This document shows positions 17,234 through 24,265 of a DNA stretch of 64,000 bases, one piece after another (position 1 is the stretch's first letter; the number at the start of each line of letters is the position of its first letter). The position numbers were made by a program, and so were the translations under genes. The DNA comes from BOG-932 sp965276835 (GTDB taxonomy: Bacteria; Pseudomonadota; Alphaproteobacteria; BOG-932; Roseiterribacteraceae), in assembly GCA_965276835.1 (NCBI GenBank), contig OZ255631.1:1116001-1180000 (forward strand), given 5' to 3'. The notes under the pieces were generated by a model. The model searched no databases. It worked only from the letters and a program-made list of their open reading frames with translations, and was not told the origin of the DNA.

Positions 17234-17669
17234 CTTCACTGCGCTTCGCGAGACCTGTCCTCGAACCATCCGCGTACCTGGATGCCCTCCGAACCTCGGC
17301 GATGGAAGGCCGCATGCAGTATGGTTACCCTGCTTGAAAGCGATGGCGCCTGAGAGCGCAATGCTGCGCAGCGTGCGGGCAACGCACGGCGAAGCTGCGA
17401 GAAGAAGCCCCGGCGGGAGGCGCCGAATGGGAAAAGGGCGGCCACCAGCATTCGCCGGCGACCACCCAAAATCCCGCCAGTTGCTATGCATCTCAGTATA
17501 CCTGGGAGCCTCGCGGAATTTACCGGACCTTTCGATCCGGCGGCCGGACAATGCCCGATTAATTTAGTGTGGAATACACACGGTTATGCATGGCGACCAT
17601 TCCTTGCGTTTCGGGCCGCGGCAGCCTGCTTAAAGCTGTCGCCAAGAAACGTTTCTTTTCGCGCCGGCC
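17234..17669. other. Gene-free stretch after tRNA-Ser
   Basis: About 430 bases hold no convincing gene. The long frame that crosses the tRNA is a translation artefact. No orfB partner for the adjacent transposase orfA is found here, and no clear terminal inverted repeat or duplicated tRNA end was seen. Confidence 0.5.
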
Positions 17670-17990
17670 CTATTTTAATTCGGCGAAGACGATCACCAGG
17701 GCTTTTTTCAGGACTTCGCGTTCGGCGCGCAGGCGCTCGTTCTCAAGGCGCAGTTCGGCGATTTCCAGCATCAGATCGGGCACGGTCCCGGCGACAGCCG
17801 CCGGCACTTGCATCGACGGGGTCGGTGACGCTGGCGCAACTGGAAACTGATTCAGCCAACGCCGAAGGATCGTCTCGTGGATCTCCAACTCCGCGGCAAC
17901 CGCCGCCACCGACAGGCCGCTTGTGGCGACCCGATCGACGGCTTGGCGTTTGAACGCTTCGGAAAACACCCGACGCCTAACCACAACCAT
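17670..17990 (-). mobile_element. Orphan IS3-type transposase OrfA
   Basis: The 106-residue protein has the HTH_Tnp_1 domain (RRVFSEAFKRQAVDRVATSG ... LEIHETILRRWLNQF) and a leucine-zipper-like helix (LMLEIAELRLENERLRAE) as in OrfA of IS3-group elements. OrfB, with the DDE integrase core, would be expected downstream on this strand but is missing. The element is therefore a remnant and cannot transpose alone. The OrfA frame itself is intact. Confidence 0.8.
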
Positions 17991-18000
17991 CCAACACCCC

Positions 18001-18230
18001 TAGACATGCTTAGCAATTAGCATGTTTTTTAAAGAGTACAAAGTTATTTATAATTTTTCAAAGCTAAGCTTATCAAGCTAACTGGCTTAGATAAGCCGAC
18101 TTAAAAGCCCCTATCCTGAATCCCTGCGCCAGCCAGCAAGCTAAATGCGGAGCGTCAGCGCGAGCCTATTAAGCTGAAATCCAAACTAAGGTTGAGCTTA
18201 ATATTAAGTTATGACGAGCTTAAGTGACTT
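18001..18230. repeat. AT-rich patch with repeated AGCTTA/TAAGCT motifs
   Basis: The patch is far richer in A and T than its surroundings and is studded with AGCTTA-like words on both strands: TAAGCTTA at 18065-18072, GGCTTA-GA-TAAGCC at 18084-18097, TTAAGCT at 18169-18175, AGCTTA at 18195-18200 and AGCTTAAG at 18217-18224, plus several one-off copies. The function is unknown. It could be a protein-binding array or debris of a foreign element. Confidence 0.55.
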
Positions 18231-18371
18231 ATCTGGACGATCGCAGGACAAGCTGCGTGGCATCAACAGGGACATGTCCCCGGCCTTCAGCAGCGCCGCC
18301 TCCGACTTGTCGGTGCCGGACTTACTGTCGGTGCAGGAGGCCAGCGCCAGGATAGCGGTACCGGCCAGCAT
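18204..18371 (-). pseudogene. Truncated lipoprotein-like ORF
   Basis: The ATG frame gives 55 residues: MLAGTAILALASC as lipobox (Cys13), then TDSKSGTDKSEAALLKAG, then an unrelated-looking tail that runs into the AT-rich repeat patch. In frame upstream lies a positively charged stretch (IRLKTPPYRA) that would complete an n-region, but only an ATA is available as its start codon. The best reading is the 5' end of a lipoprotein gene whose remainder was lost when foreign DNA joined here. Confidence 0.4.
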
Positions 18372-18488
18372 GGCGCGATACGGTGGGGTTTTGAGCCGTA
18401 TGGTTATCCCGCGGGACTCGTCTGCGAAAATTTTCGCTACATTCTGTTTAGGCCTCCGCCTCGGGGCGGCAAGGGTTAAAACGAAGTC

Positions 18489-18974
18489 TCAGCCCAGGAC
18501 CTCGGTCACCAGCAGTCCGTCGGCTTCAAATCCAGGTTGATAATCGCGGTTGAAGAAGAAGCCGCCGACCAGGATGCGCTCGGTGCGCCCCTGTGTGTCG
18601 ACCAGCGGCAGGATCAGCATCAGGTGGTTGGCCTCGATCTCGGCCGGCAATTTGGCGACCATCATGCGCGGCGCCTGCTGGTCGCGCACCAGGTCGAGCA
18701 GCGCACTCCATTCCTTCCGCACCGTCTCGCTCATGGCGCTTGAACCGACCGGCTTGCCCGTTAATTCGCCGCCGAACCGGCTGGTGATCTCGCTTCCGAC
18801 CAGGCGGTAGCGATAGCCGCCGTCTTCGATGTCGATAATCATCAGGTTGGCGATCAAGCCGGGAATCTCGGTCATTGGGTCAAGGTCGCTGCGCGCCGGC
18901 GGGTGCCCGTCGACATGCTTCGATTTCCAGTATCGGTAGAGTGCTTCCCAGCTATCTTTTTTCGACGTCGCCAT
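18489..18974 (-). CDS. PAS-fold (PAS_5-like) protein
   Basis: The 161-residue cytoplasmic protein begins MATSKKDSWEALYRYWKSKH. It continues with ARSDLDPMTEIPGLIANLMIIDIEDGGYRYRLVGSEI and GGELTGKPVGSSAM, the pattern of the short PAS_5 family common in alphaproteobacteria. There is no output domain, so the signalling role is unknown. I chose the start at 18974 over 19037 because the extra residues are not conserved-looking. Confidence 0.8.
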   Translation of the reverse strand: MATSKKDSWEALYRYWKSKHVDGHPPARSDLDPMTEIPGLIANLMIIDIEDGGYRYRLVGSEITSRFGGELTGKPVGSSAMSETVRKEWSALLDLVRDQQAPRMMVAKLPAEIEANHLMLILPLVDTQGRTERILVGGFFFNRDYQPGFEADGLLVTEVLG

Positions 18975-19074
18975 GTGGCTTTCTTTCGCCTGAACGAAGC
19001 TAATATACACGCTCCGTTGCCGAACAGAGTGTTGCATTTGCGTTATCGTCCAAACAACGCTCTATGAGATAGCC

Positions 19075-19689
19075 ATGAGTCATCCGACCTTGACCGACCC
19101 CCGGCTTTACGCCCCTGCCGCCCTGCGCAATCGCGAACCGATCCTGGATGTGCTGCGGCGCATCCTGCCCGATGGCGGTCTCGTCCTGGAGCTGGCCAGC
19201 GGCACCGGCGAACATGGCGCGTATTTTGCCGGCGCGCTGCCCGATCTGGAATGGCAGCCCAGCGACCGTGACGCCCGAGCCCTCGCCAGCATCGACGCCC
19301 ACCGCCTGTCGGGTCCGGTCAACCTGCGCCCGGCCGTTGCGCTCGATGCCACGTCCGCGCTCTGGCCGGTTACCCGGGCTGATGCGATGATCTGTATAAA
19401 CATGATTCATATTTCGTCCTGGTCCGCCTGCGAAGGCCTGATGGCCGGGGCAGAACGCATCCTGCCCTCCGGCGGCGTCCTGTATCTTTACGGTCCGTAC
19501 AAACAGGGCGGCCGTCACACCGCGCCGAGCAACGCCGCATTCGACGAGAACCTCAAGGCCCGTGATGCGGCTTGGGGCGTTCGCGATCTGGGCGATGTCA
19601 TCGCGCTGGCGGACCGGCATGGAATGGGTCTGGTGGAGACAGTCGCGATGCCGGCCAACAATCTGAGCGTGGTGTTTCGGAAGGCCTGA
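19075..19689 (+). CDS. DUF938 SAM-dependent methyltransferase-like protein
   Basis: The 204-residue protein starts SHPTLTDPRLYAPAALRNREPIL and has the SAM-binding glycine loop VLELASGTGEHGAYFA, then INMIHISSWSACEGL and LYLYGPYKQGGRHTAPSN, which together define DUF938. It adopts a class I methyltransferase fold; the substrate is not established. It stands alone, divergent from the PAS gene. Confidence 0.9.
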   Translation: MSHPTLTDPRLYAPAALRNREPILDVLRRILPDGGLVLELASGTGEHGAYFAGALPDLEWQPSDRDARALASIDAHRLSGPVNLRPAVALDATSALWPVTRADAMICINMIHISSWSACEGLMAGAERILPSGGVLYLYGPYKQGGRHTAPSNAAFDENLKARDAAWGVRDLGDVIALADRHGMGLVETVAMPANNLSVVFRKA

Positions 19690-19843
19690 GGAGGCGCGAG
19701 CGGCGTATTTGCAAGAATAGCAAGGCTGATATCGTCTTCCGTTCCTTGCATCCCGGGCCGATCACGGCTATGCGTCCGGTCTGATCAGCCGTCGTGGGCA
19801 ACGCCGGCCGCCAACTCCACAATGAAACGAGACTTCAGTCTAC

Positions 19844-20242
19844 ATGGCCGGCTTTAAATTCGGGACGTATGAGGATAGGGCGGAAGCGTCCGCCAAGGCG
19901 AAAAAAGAGCAGTTGGAAAAGCTGCGGTCCAAGTTGACGGCGGTGGATCCTGAAAAGGTTGCCGCGCGCCTTGCGATCGAGGCGGCCCGTGCCGAGCGCG
20001 AAGCCAAAAAGCGTGCCGAGCGCGAAGCCAAGCTGGAAGCCGAACGCGCGGCGAAGGCCGCCCGCGAAGCCGAGGAAGCGGCGCGCCGCGAAGCCGAACG
20101 TCTGGTTGCCGAAGCCGAGGCCGCCGCTCGCCAGGCCGAGGAAGAAGCATCTCGCATGTCGGAAGAAGAACTGAAGGCCCAGCAGAAGGCGGCGCGCGAC
20201 GCCCGCTATGCCGCCCGGAAATCCCGCCGCCGCCGCGGTTGA
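19844..20242 (+). CDS. DUF6481-like charged coiled-coil protein
   Basis: The 132-residue protein starts MAGFKFGTYEDRAEASAKAKKEQLEKL. It then forms one long Ala/Glu/Arg/Lys helix (repeats of EREAKKRAEREAKLEAERAA) and ends in a basic tail RKSRRRRG. The opening matches the small DUF6481 family of alphaproteobacteria. The function is unknown; the basic tail could bind nucleic acid. Confidence 0.8.
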   Translation: MAGFKFGTYEDRAEASAKAKKEQLEKLRSKLTAVDPEKVAARLAIEAARAEREAKKRAEREAKLEAERAAKAAREAEEAARREAERLVAEAEAAARQAEEEASRMSEEELKAQQKAARDARYAARKSRRRRG

Positions 20243-20253
20243 GCGGGTTTCGT

Positions 20254-20445
20254 CTAAGCCTGGGCCGCCGTTGATGGCGGCTCGTCTATCGGAACAGGTT
20301 TATCGGGGCGCGGGATCGGCACCTCTGTCGGTGGCTCTTTCACCGGGATCGGCCGGTCGGGATCCGGTGGACTGGGCGGGTTGCCCGGCGGCGGTGTCGG
20401 CGAAGTGCCGTTCATTTTCAGCATTCTCATGAAATCGAAACGCAC
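20254..20445 (-). CDS. Small proline-rich hypothetical protein
   Basis: Up to 63 residues, of which the last 50 are a Pro/Asp/Glu-rich stretch (PTPPPGNPPSPPDPDRPIPVKEPP). An internal ATG at 20415 may be the true start. Short proteins of this composition recur in alphaproteobacterial genomes without a known role. Low complexity makes the call uncertain. Confidence 0.45.
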   Translation of the reverse strand: MRFDFMRMLKMNGTSPTPPPGNPPSPPDPDRPIPVKEPPTEVPIPRPDKPVPIDEPPSTAAQA

Positions 20446-20588
20446 TGCATGCGCGCATTGATCCCGCGCGCGGGCGATTTACTGCGTCCGGCCTTAGCCG
20501 GAACGGACCACCCGCCCGGTGGGTTAGGTCAGCAACTCGGGAACCGTGCGTCCCGCTGACCCTATCCATAAATTGCAGGAGCTATTCC

Positions 20589-21122
20589 ATGAGCGATTTC
20601 GTTGCCGATATTTCGGCGATCCGCGAGCGTGCCCGGCGCAGCATCGAGGAGGGCGCGGTCACAGGCGCCTATCAGGGCGACCGCGAGCAGGTTATCAAGG
20701 TGCTGAACGAGGCGCTGGCTACCGAACTCGTCTGCATTCTGCGTTACAAACGCCATTTCTACATGGCCAAGGGCATTCACTCCGAATCGGTCAAGCCGGA
20801 ATTCCTGCAGCACGCGACCGAGGAGCAGCAGCATGCCGACTGGATCGCGGAGCGCATCACCCAGTTGGGCGGCGAGCCGAATTTCGCCCCGCAGGGTCTT
20901 GCCGACCGCAGCCACGCCGAATATGCGCCGGGCACGGACCTCAGATCGATGATCACCGAGGATCTGATCGCCGAGCGCATCGCGATCGAGATTTATACCG
21001 ACATCGTCCGCTGGATCGGCGATGACGATCCGACCACGCGCAAGCTGATCGTCGATATCCTGAAGGTCGAGGAAGAACATGCCGACGACATGGCGAACCT
21101 GCTGACGCGGATCGCAGCCTAA
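20589..21122 (+). CDS. Bacterioferritin/Dps-like ferritin-fold protein
   Basis: The 177-residue four-helix protein has VIKVLNEALATELVCILRYKRHF on helix 1, HATEEQQHADWIAERITQLGG on helix 2 and EEEHADDMANLL on helix 4. These Glu/His sets are the ferroxidase ligands of bacterioferritin-like proteins. No haem-ligating Met is evident in the expected place, so it may be a non-haem member. It probably stores iron or protects from peroxide (inference). Confidence 0.88.
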   Translation: MSDFVADISAIRERARRSIEEGAVTGAYQGDREQVIKVLNEALATELVCILRYKRHFYMAKGIHSESVKPEFLQHATEEQQHADWIAERITQLGGEPNFAPQGLADRSHAEYAPGTDLRSMITEDLIAERIAIEIYTDIVRWIGDDDPTTRKLIVDILKVEEEHADDMANLLTRIAA

Positions 21123-21130
21123 AGTCTTAG

Positions 21131-21196
21131 CCCTCGCCCGCTCGACCTGCCTGCGCGAAGCCGGAGCTTCGCTTCGGCGGAGGCAGGCGGGGGAGA
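21131..21196. repeat. REP-like hairpin between convergent genes
   Basis: CCTGCCT at 21146-21152 pairs with AGGCAGG at 21181-21187. An inner GAAGC-CGGA-GCTTC stem lies between them, and outer CCC/GGG pairing extends the structure. It lies between the stops of the ferritin-like gene and the CorC-like gene and could act as a bidirectional terminator or belong to a dispersed repeat family. Confidence 0.55.
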
Positions 21197-21201
21197 AGGC
21201 T

Positions 21202-22080
21202 TTAAGGCGGCGTAACGCGGACGGTCATGATCTGGTTGCGCTGCCGCTTCAGGATTTCGAAGCGGAACCCGAAGAAGGTGAAGGTCTGGCCGACTTCGGG
21301 AATGTGCCGGGATTCATAGAGGACAAGGCCGGCAACCGTCGAATAGTCGGTTTCGTCCGGCAGTTCCCAGTCGAACTCGCGGTTGAGGTCGCGTACCGTC
21401 ACGGTCCCGTCGACGATATAGCTGCCGTCCGGCTGGACGAAGACGCCGGCGACATGGGTATCCAGCTCATCCGTGATGTCGCCGACGATCTCCTCAAGGA
21501 TGTCCTCCAGCGTCACCAGCCCCATCAGCGATCCATACTCGTCGACAACCAGCGCGAAATGCTCGCGCCGGTCGCGGAATGCCTGGAGTTGGTCCAGCAA
21601 TGTTGTGGTGTCCGGCACGAACCAGGGTTTCGATACGACCTGCTGCAGATCCTGCGCCGTCACCGGCCCTTTCGCGGCCCGCACGGCGCGCAACAACGAT
21701 TTGGCGTGAACCACGCCCACAATGTTGTCCGGCTCGTCCTGCCACAGCGGCAGGCGGGTAAAGGGGCTCTCAAGCGCCGCGTCGACGATGTCCGACGGCG
21801 GCAGTTCCGCATCGATCGTCACCATCTGCCGCCGATGGGTCATCACCTCGACAACAGTGACATCGCCCAAATCGAGGATGGAGCGCAGCATGTTGCGCTC
21901 CTGCCGGGATTCCGCCGCGTCCCCCGTATCGGTGCTGGCATGGTCCTCGATCGCGCTGCGCAGCAGTTCGTCGGTGTCGTCCGGGCTGATCCTTTGGCGT
22001 AGCCAGGCGAACGCCGGATACACGAAGGCGCCGACAAGAATGCCGGCCGCGAGCACGATAAGGGTTTCGACGGCGGTCAC
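21202..22080 (-). CDS. CorC/HlyC-like protein with CBS pair, reduced membrane domain
   Basis: The 292-residue protein has a single N-terminal membrane helix (residues 6-27), a CBS pair (DVTVVEVMTHRRQMVTIDAE ... FALVVDEYGSLMGLVTLEDIL) and a CorC_HlyC domain (GSYIVDGTVTVRDLNREFDW). Full CNNM/HlyC proteins carry a DUF21 domain of several helices before the CBS pair, which is absent here. The ATG overlaps the aroB stop by 4 bases, so it is coupled to aroK-aroB. It probably takes part in metal ion homeostasis, as inferred from the family. Confidence 0.88.
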   Translation of the reverse strand: MTAVETLIVLAAGILVGAFVYPAFAWLRQRISPDDTDELLRSAIEDHASTDTGDAAESRQERNMLRSILDLGDVTVVEVMTHRRQMVTIDAELPPSDIVDAALESPFTRLPLWQDEPDNIVGVVHAKSLLRAVRAAKGPVTAQDLQQVVSKPWFVPDTTTLLDQLQAFRDRREHFALVVDEYGSLMGLVTLEDILEEIVGDITDELDTHVAGVFVQPDGSYIVDGTVTVRDLNREFDWELPDETDYSTVAGLVLYESRHIPEVGQTFTFFGFRFEILKRQRNQIMTVRVTPP

Positions 22081-23192
22081 GCGGCCAGGGCGTGGGCCAG
22101 CGCCGTTTCCACGATACCGGCGGGAACGTCGCGGGCCACGAAGGCATCGCCGATGGCGCGGGTGAGAACGAAGGTCAGCCGCCCGCGCTCGGCTTTTTTG
22201 TCGCCCTGCATCCGCCGGATGAGGGCATGCGGCGCGAACGGCATGTCATGCGGCGGCGACACCGGCAGGCCATGCGCGATCAGGTGGCCGCGAACCCGCA
22301 TCAGATCGTTTGGCTGGCAATGGCCAAGCCGTACCGACAGGTCGAACGCCATCACCATGCCGATCGACACCGCCTCGCCGTGGTTGAGGCTGTGTCCAAA
22401 TCCGGCCTCGACCTCCAGGGCATGCCCGAACGTGTGGCCGAGATTGAGAAGCGCCCGCACGCCCCCTTCCCGCTCGTCCGCCTCGACGATTTTTGCCTTG
22501 GCCTTGCAACTGGTCGCCACCGCCTGAACCTGGGCCGCGGGCTCGCCCTCCAGAACGGCTGCCCCGTTGTCCTCGAGCCACGCGAAAAAATCGGCGTCGC
22601 CGAGCAGGCCGTATTTCACCACCTCGGCATAGCCGGCGCGCAGTTCGCGCGGCGGCAACGTGGCCAATGTCGCGGTGTCGGCGATCACCAGCAGCGGTTG
22701 ATGGAACGCGCCGATCAGGTTCTTGCCGTGGACGCTGTCGATCCCGGTTTTGCCGCCGACGGAGCTGTCGACCTGGGCCAGCAAAGTGGTCGGGATCTGG
22801 ATGAAGTCGATGCCGCGCAACAAGGTAGCGGCGAGAAACCCGGTCAGATCGCCGACGACGCCGCCGCCCAGCGCGATCAGGACGGTCTTGCGGTCGATGC
22901 CGAGCGCCAGGATGTCTTCGGCGGTCTTGCCGTACATCTCCATGCTTTTGCTGGCTTCGCCCGCCGGAACGATGACCACCGATGGTTTGCCGAGACCCGC
23001 CGCTTCAAGCGAGGCTTCCAGTTTGGCGCGGTAAAGTCCGGCGACATTTGTGTCGCTCACGATCACAAGCTGCCGGTTGCCGGCCACGTCCTTGATCAAG
23101 TCCCCGGCCTTGCCGAGAAGGCCGGGACCGATGGCGATGTCATAGGCTCGCTTATCCAGGCCCACGCGAATGCGATCCAAGGGGGCGTTCAT
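22077..23192 (-). CDS. aroB: 3-Dehydroquinate synthase
   Basis: The 371-residue NAD- and metal-dependent enzyme converts DAHP to 3-dehydroquinate in the shikimate pathway. Diagnostic segments are ALGGGVVGDLTGFLAATLLRGI, QIPTTLLAQVDSSVGGKTGID and LNLGHTFGHALE with metal-binding His residues. It overlaps aroK and the CorC-like gene by 4 bases on each side. Confidence 0.97.
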   Translation of the reverse strand: MNAPLDRIRVGLDKRAYDIAIGPGLLGKAGDLIKDVAGNRQLVIVSDTNVAGLYRAKLEASLEAAGLGKPSVVIVPAGEASKSMEMYGKTAEDILALGIDRKTVLIALGGGVVGDLTGFLAATLLRGIDFIQIPTTLLAQVDSSVGGKTGIDSVHGKNLIGAFHQPLLVIADTATLATLPPRELRAGYAEVVKYGLLGDADFFAWLEDNGAAVLEGEPAAQVQAVATSCKAKAKIVEADEREGGVRALLNLGHTFGHALEVEAGFGHSLNHGEAVSIGMVMAFDLSVRLGHCQPNDLMRVRGHLIAHGLPVSPPHDMPFAPHALIRRMQGDKKAERGRLTFVLTRAIGDAFVARDVPAGIVETALAHALAA

Positions 23193-23809
23193 CGGTCTCG
23201 TCCGTAATAGTCTTTGAGCGCGCCGAGCACGGCATCGACCGTGTGTTCGACCGGTCCGTGAATGCTGTCGACGGTCAGTTCCGCCTCGGCATAGATCGGG
23301 TAACGCGCGGCCATCAGTTCAGCCAGCTTCGCGGCGCGGTCGACGCCTTCCAGCAATGGGCGCTTATGCGATTTGGCGGTACGCGTAATCAGCGTGTCGA
23401 TGTCCGCGCGCAACCACACCGCCAGCCCGTGTTCCCGTATCGTCGCCCGCGTGCGCGGGTCCATATAGGCGCCGCCACCGGTCGCGATGATCTGGACCGG
23501 CCCTTGGACCAGCCGCGCAATCATCAGTCGCTCGCCGTCGCGAAATGCCGGTTCGCCAATCTGCGTGAACAATTCCGCGATCGTCTTGCCGGTTTCACGT
23601 TCGATTTCGACGTCGGTATCGAGAAACGGCAGGTTCAGCCGCTCGGCCAGCCGGCGGCCGACACGCGTCTTGCCGGCGCCCATCAGCCCGACCAAAATGA
23701 CCGAACGATCGAGATGCAAAAGGCCCCCTGTGTCCGACTCGGTTTGGGGCTGTAAGGTTTGACTGAGCGTCACGGCGCTGTTTATCACAAAGCCGTTTGC
23801 GATTGGCAA
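23189..23809 (-). CDS. aroK: Shikimate kinase
   Basis: The protein of up to 206 residues has the P-loop VGLMGAGKTRVGRRLA, the shikimate-binding FLDTDVEIERETG and GGGAYMDPRTR, and the lid RPLLEGVD. About 35 extra residues precede the kinase core, so a downstream start is possible. The promoter must lie in or next to the structured inverted-repeat element that begins 27 bases upstream. Confidence 0.95.
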   Translation of the reverse strand: MPIANGFVINSAVTLSQTLQPQTESDTGGLLHLDRSVILVGLMGAGKTRVGRRLAERLNLPFLDTDVEIERETGKTIAELFTQIGEPAFRDGERLMIARLVQGPVQIIATGGGAYMDPRTRATIREHGLAVWLRADIDTLITRTAKSHKRPLLEGVDRAAKLAELMAARYPIYAEAELTVDSIHGPVEHTVDAVLGALKDYYGRDR

Positions 23810-23835
23810 TCAGCCGATCCCGATGGGGAACTGTG

Positions 23836-24107
23836 AGCAGGGTTATTTTGGATGGAATACGTTTGCGTTGCATGGGAATAAGTCGAACGCCAGGAGAGCG
23901 GGCGCCCGTCGATGCTGGAGCATCGTCGGCGTCCCGGTCGACGCAGCGGGCGGCCTATTCCCATGCAACCCGAAGGGACAGCCTAACTCGGCCCCGGATC
24001 GTCGTCGCGCGCCGCTTGCGATGCGCCGGCATCGCTACGCCGCGTGCTCCTAGCCCGGGACTCAAGGTGGACTGTCGCAAATGTATTCCATCCAAAATAA
24101 CCCTGCT
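23836..24107. mobile_element. 272-bp inverted-repeat element, MITE-like
   Basis: Positions 23836-23860 and 24083-24107 are perfect inverted copies of 25 bp, starting AGCAGGGTTATTTTGG; with one mismatch the match extends to 32 bp. Inside, TTGCATGGGAATA at 23868-23880 is repeated inverted at 23956-23968, enclosing a GC-rich hairpin with GATGC-TGGA-GCATC. No credible gene is present and no target-site duplication is obvious. The structure suits a non-autonomous mobile element or a large RNA/cruciform structure. Confidence 0.7.
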
Positions 24108-24116
24108 TAGGTCGAT

Positions 24117-24254
24117 ATGAAATTTGTCGTTATCATAGTTGTCGCCGTGCTGTTGATCATCGGCATCGGCCTCGCAATATTGGCCAGCGTCGATATTCCG
24201 GCGCCGTCGGGCCAGGTCGAAAAGACGATTCCCGCCGACCGTCTTCCGCATTGA
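24117..24254 (+). CDS. Small single-TM protein (45 aa)
   Basis: The frame encodes MKFVVIIVVAVLLIIGIGLA as a membrane helix followed by VDIPAPSGQVEKTIPADRLPH. Small proteins with a helix followed by a DIPAP-type tail occur next to xerD genes in related bacteria (my recollection of the arrangement). It starts 9 bases after the inverted-repeat element and ends just before the next gene, so the three downstream genes form one operon. Confidence 0.75.
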   Translation: MKFVVIIVVAVLLIIGIGLAILASVDIPAPSGQVEKTIPADRLPH

Positions 24255-24265
24255 CGCGGGGTTCC

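Noticed and set aside
17018..17551. 177-residue frame opposite tRNA-Ser containing WDSNPR
   Set aside because: It reads through the reverse complement of the tRNA gene; this peptide is a familiar translation artefact.
18211..18540. 109-residue rightward frame starting in the AT-rich patch
   Set aside because: Overlaps the end of the PAS gene and the lipoprotein-like piece on the other strand; Ser/Ala/Arg-rich without motif.
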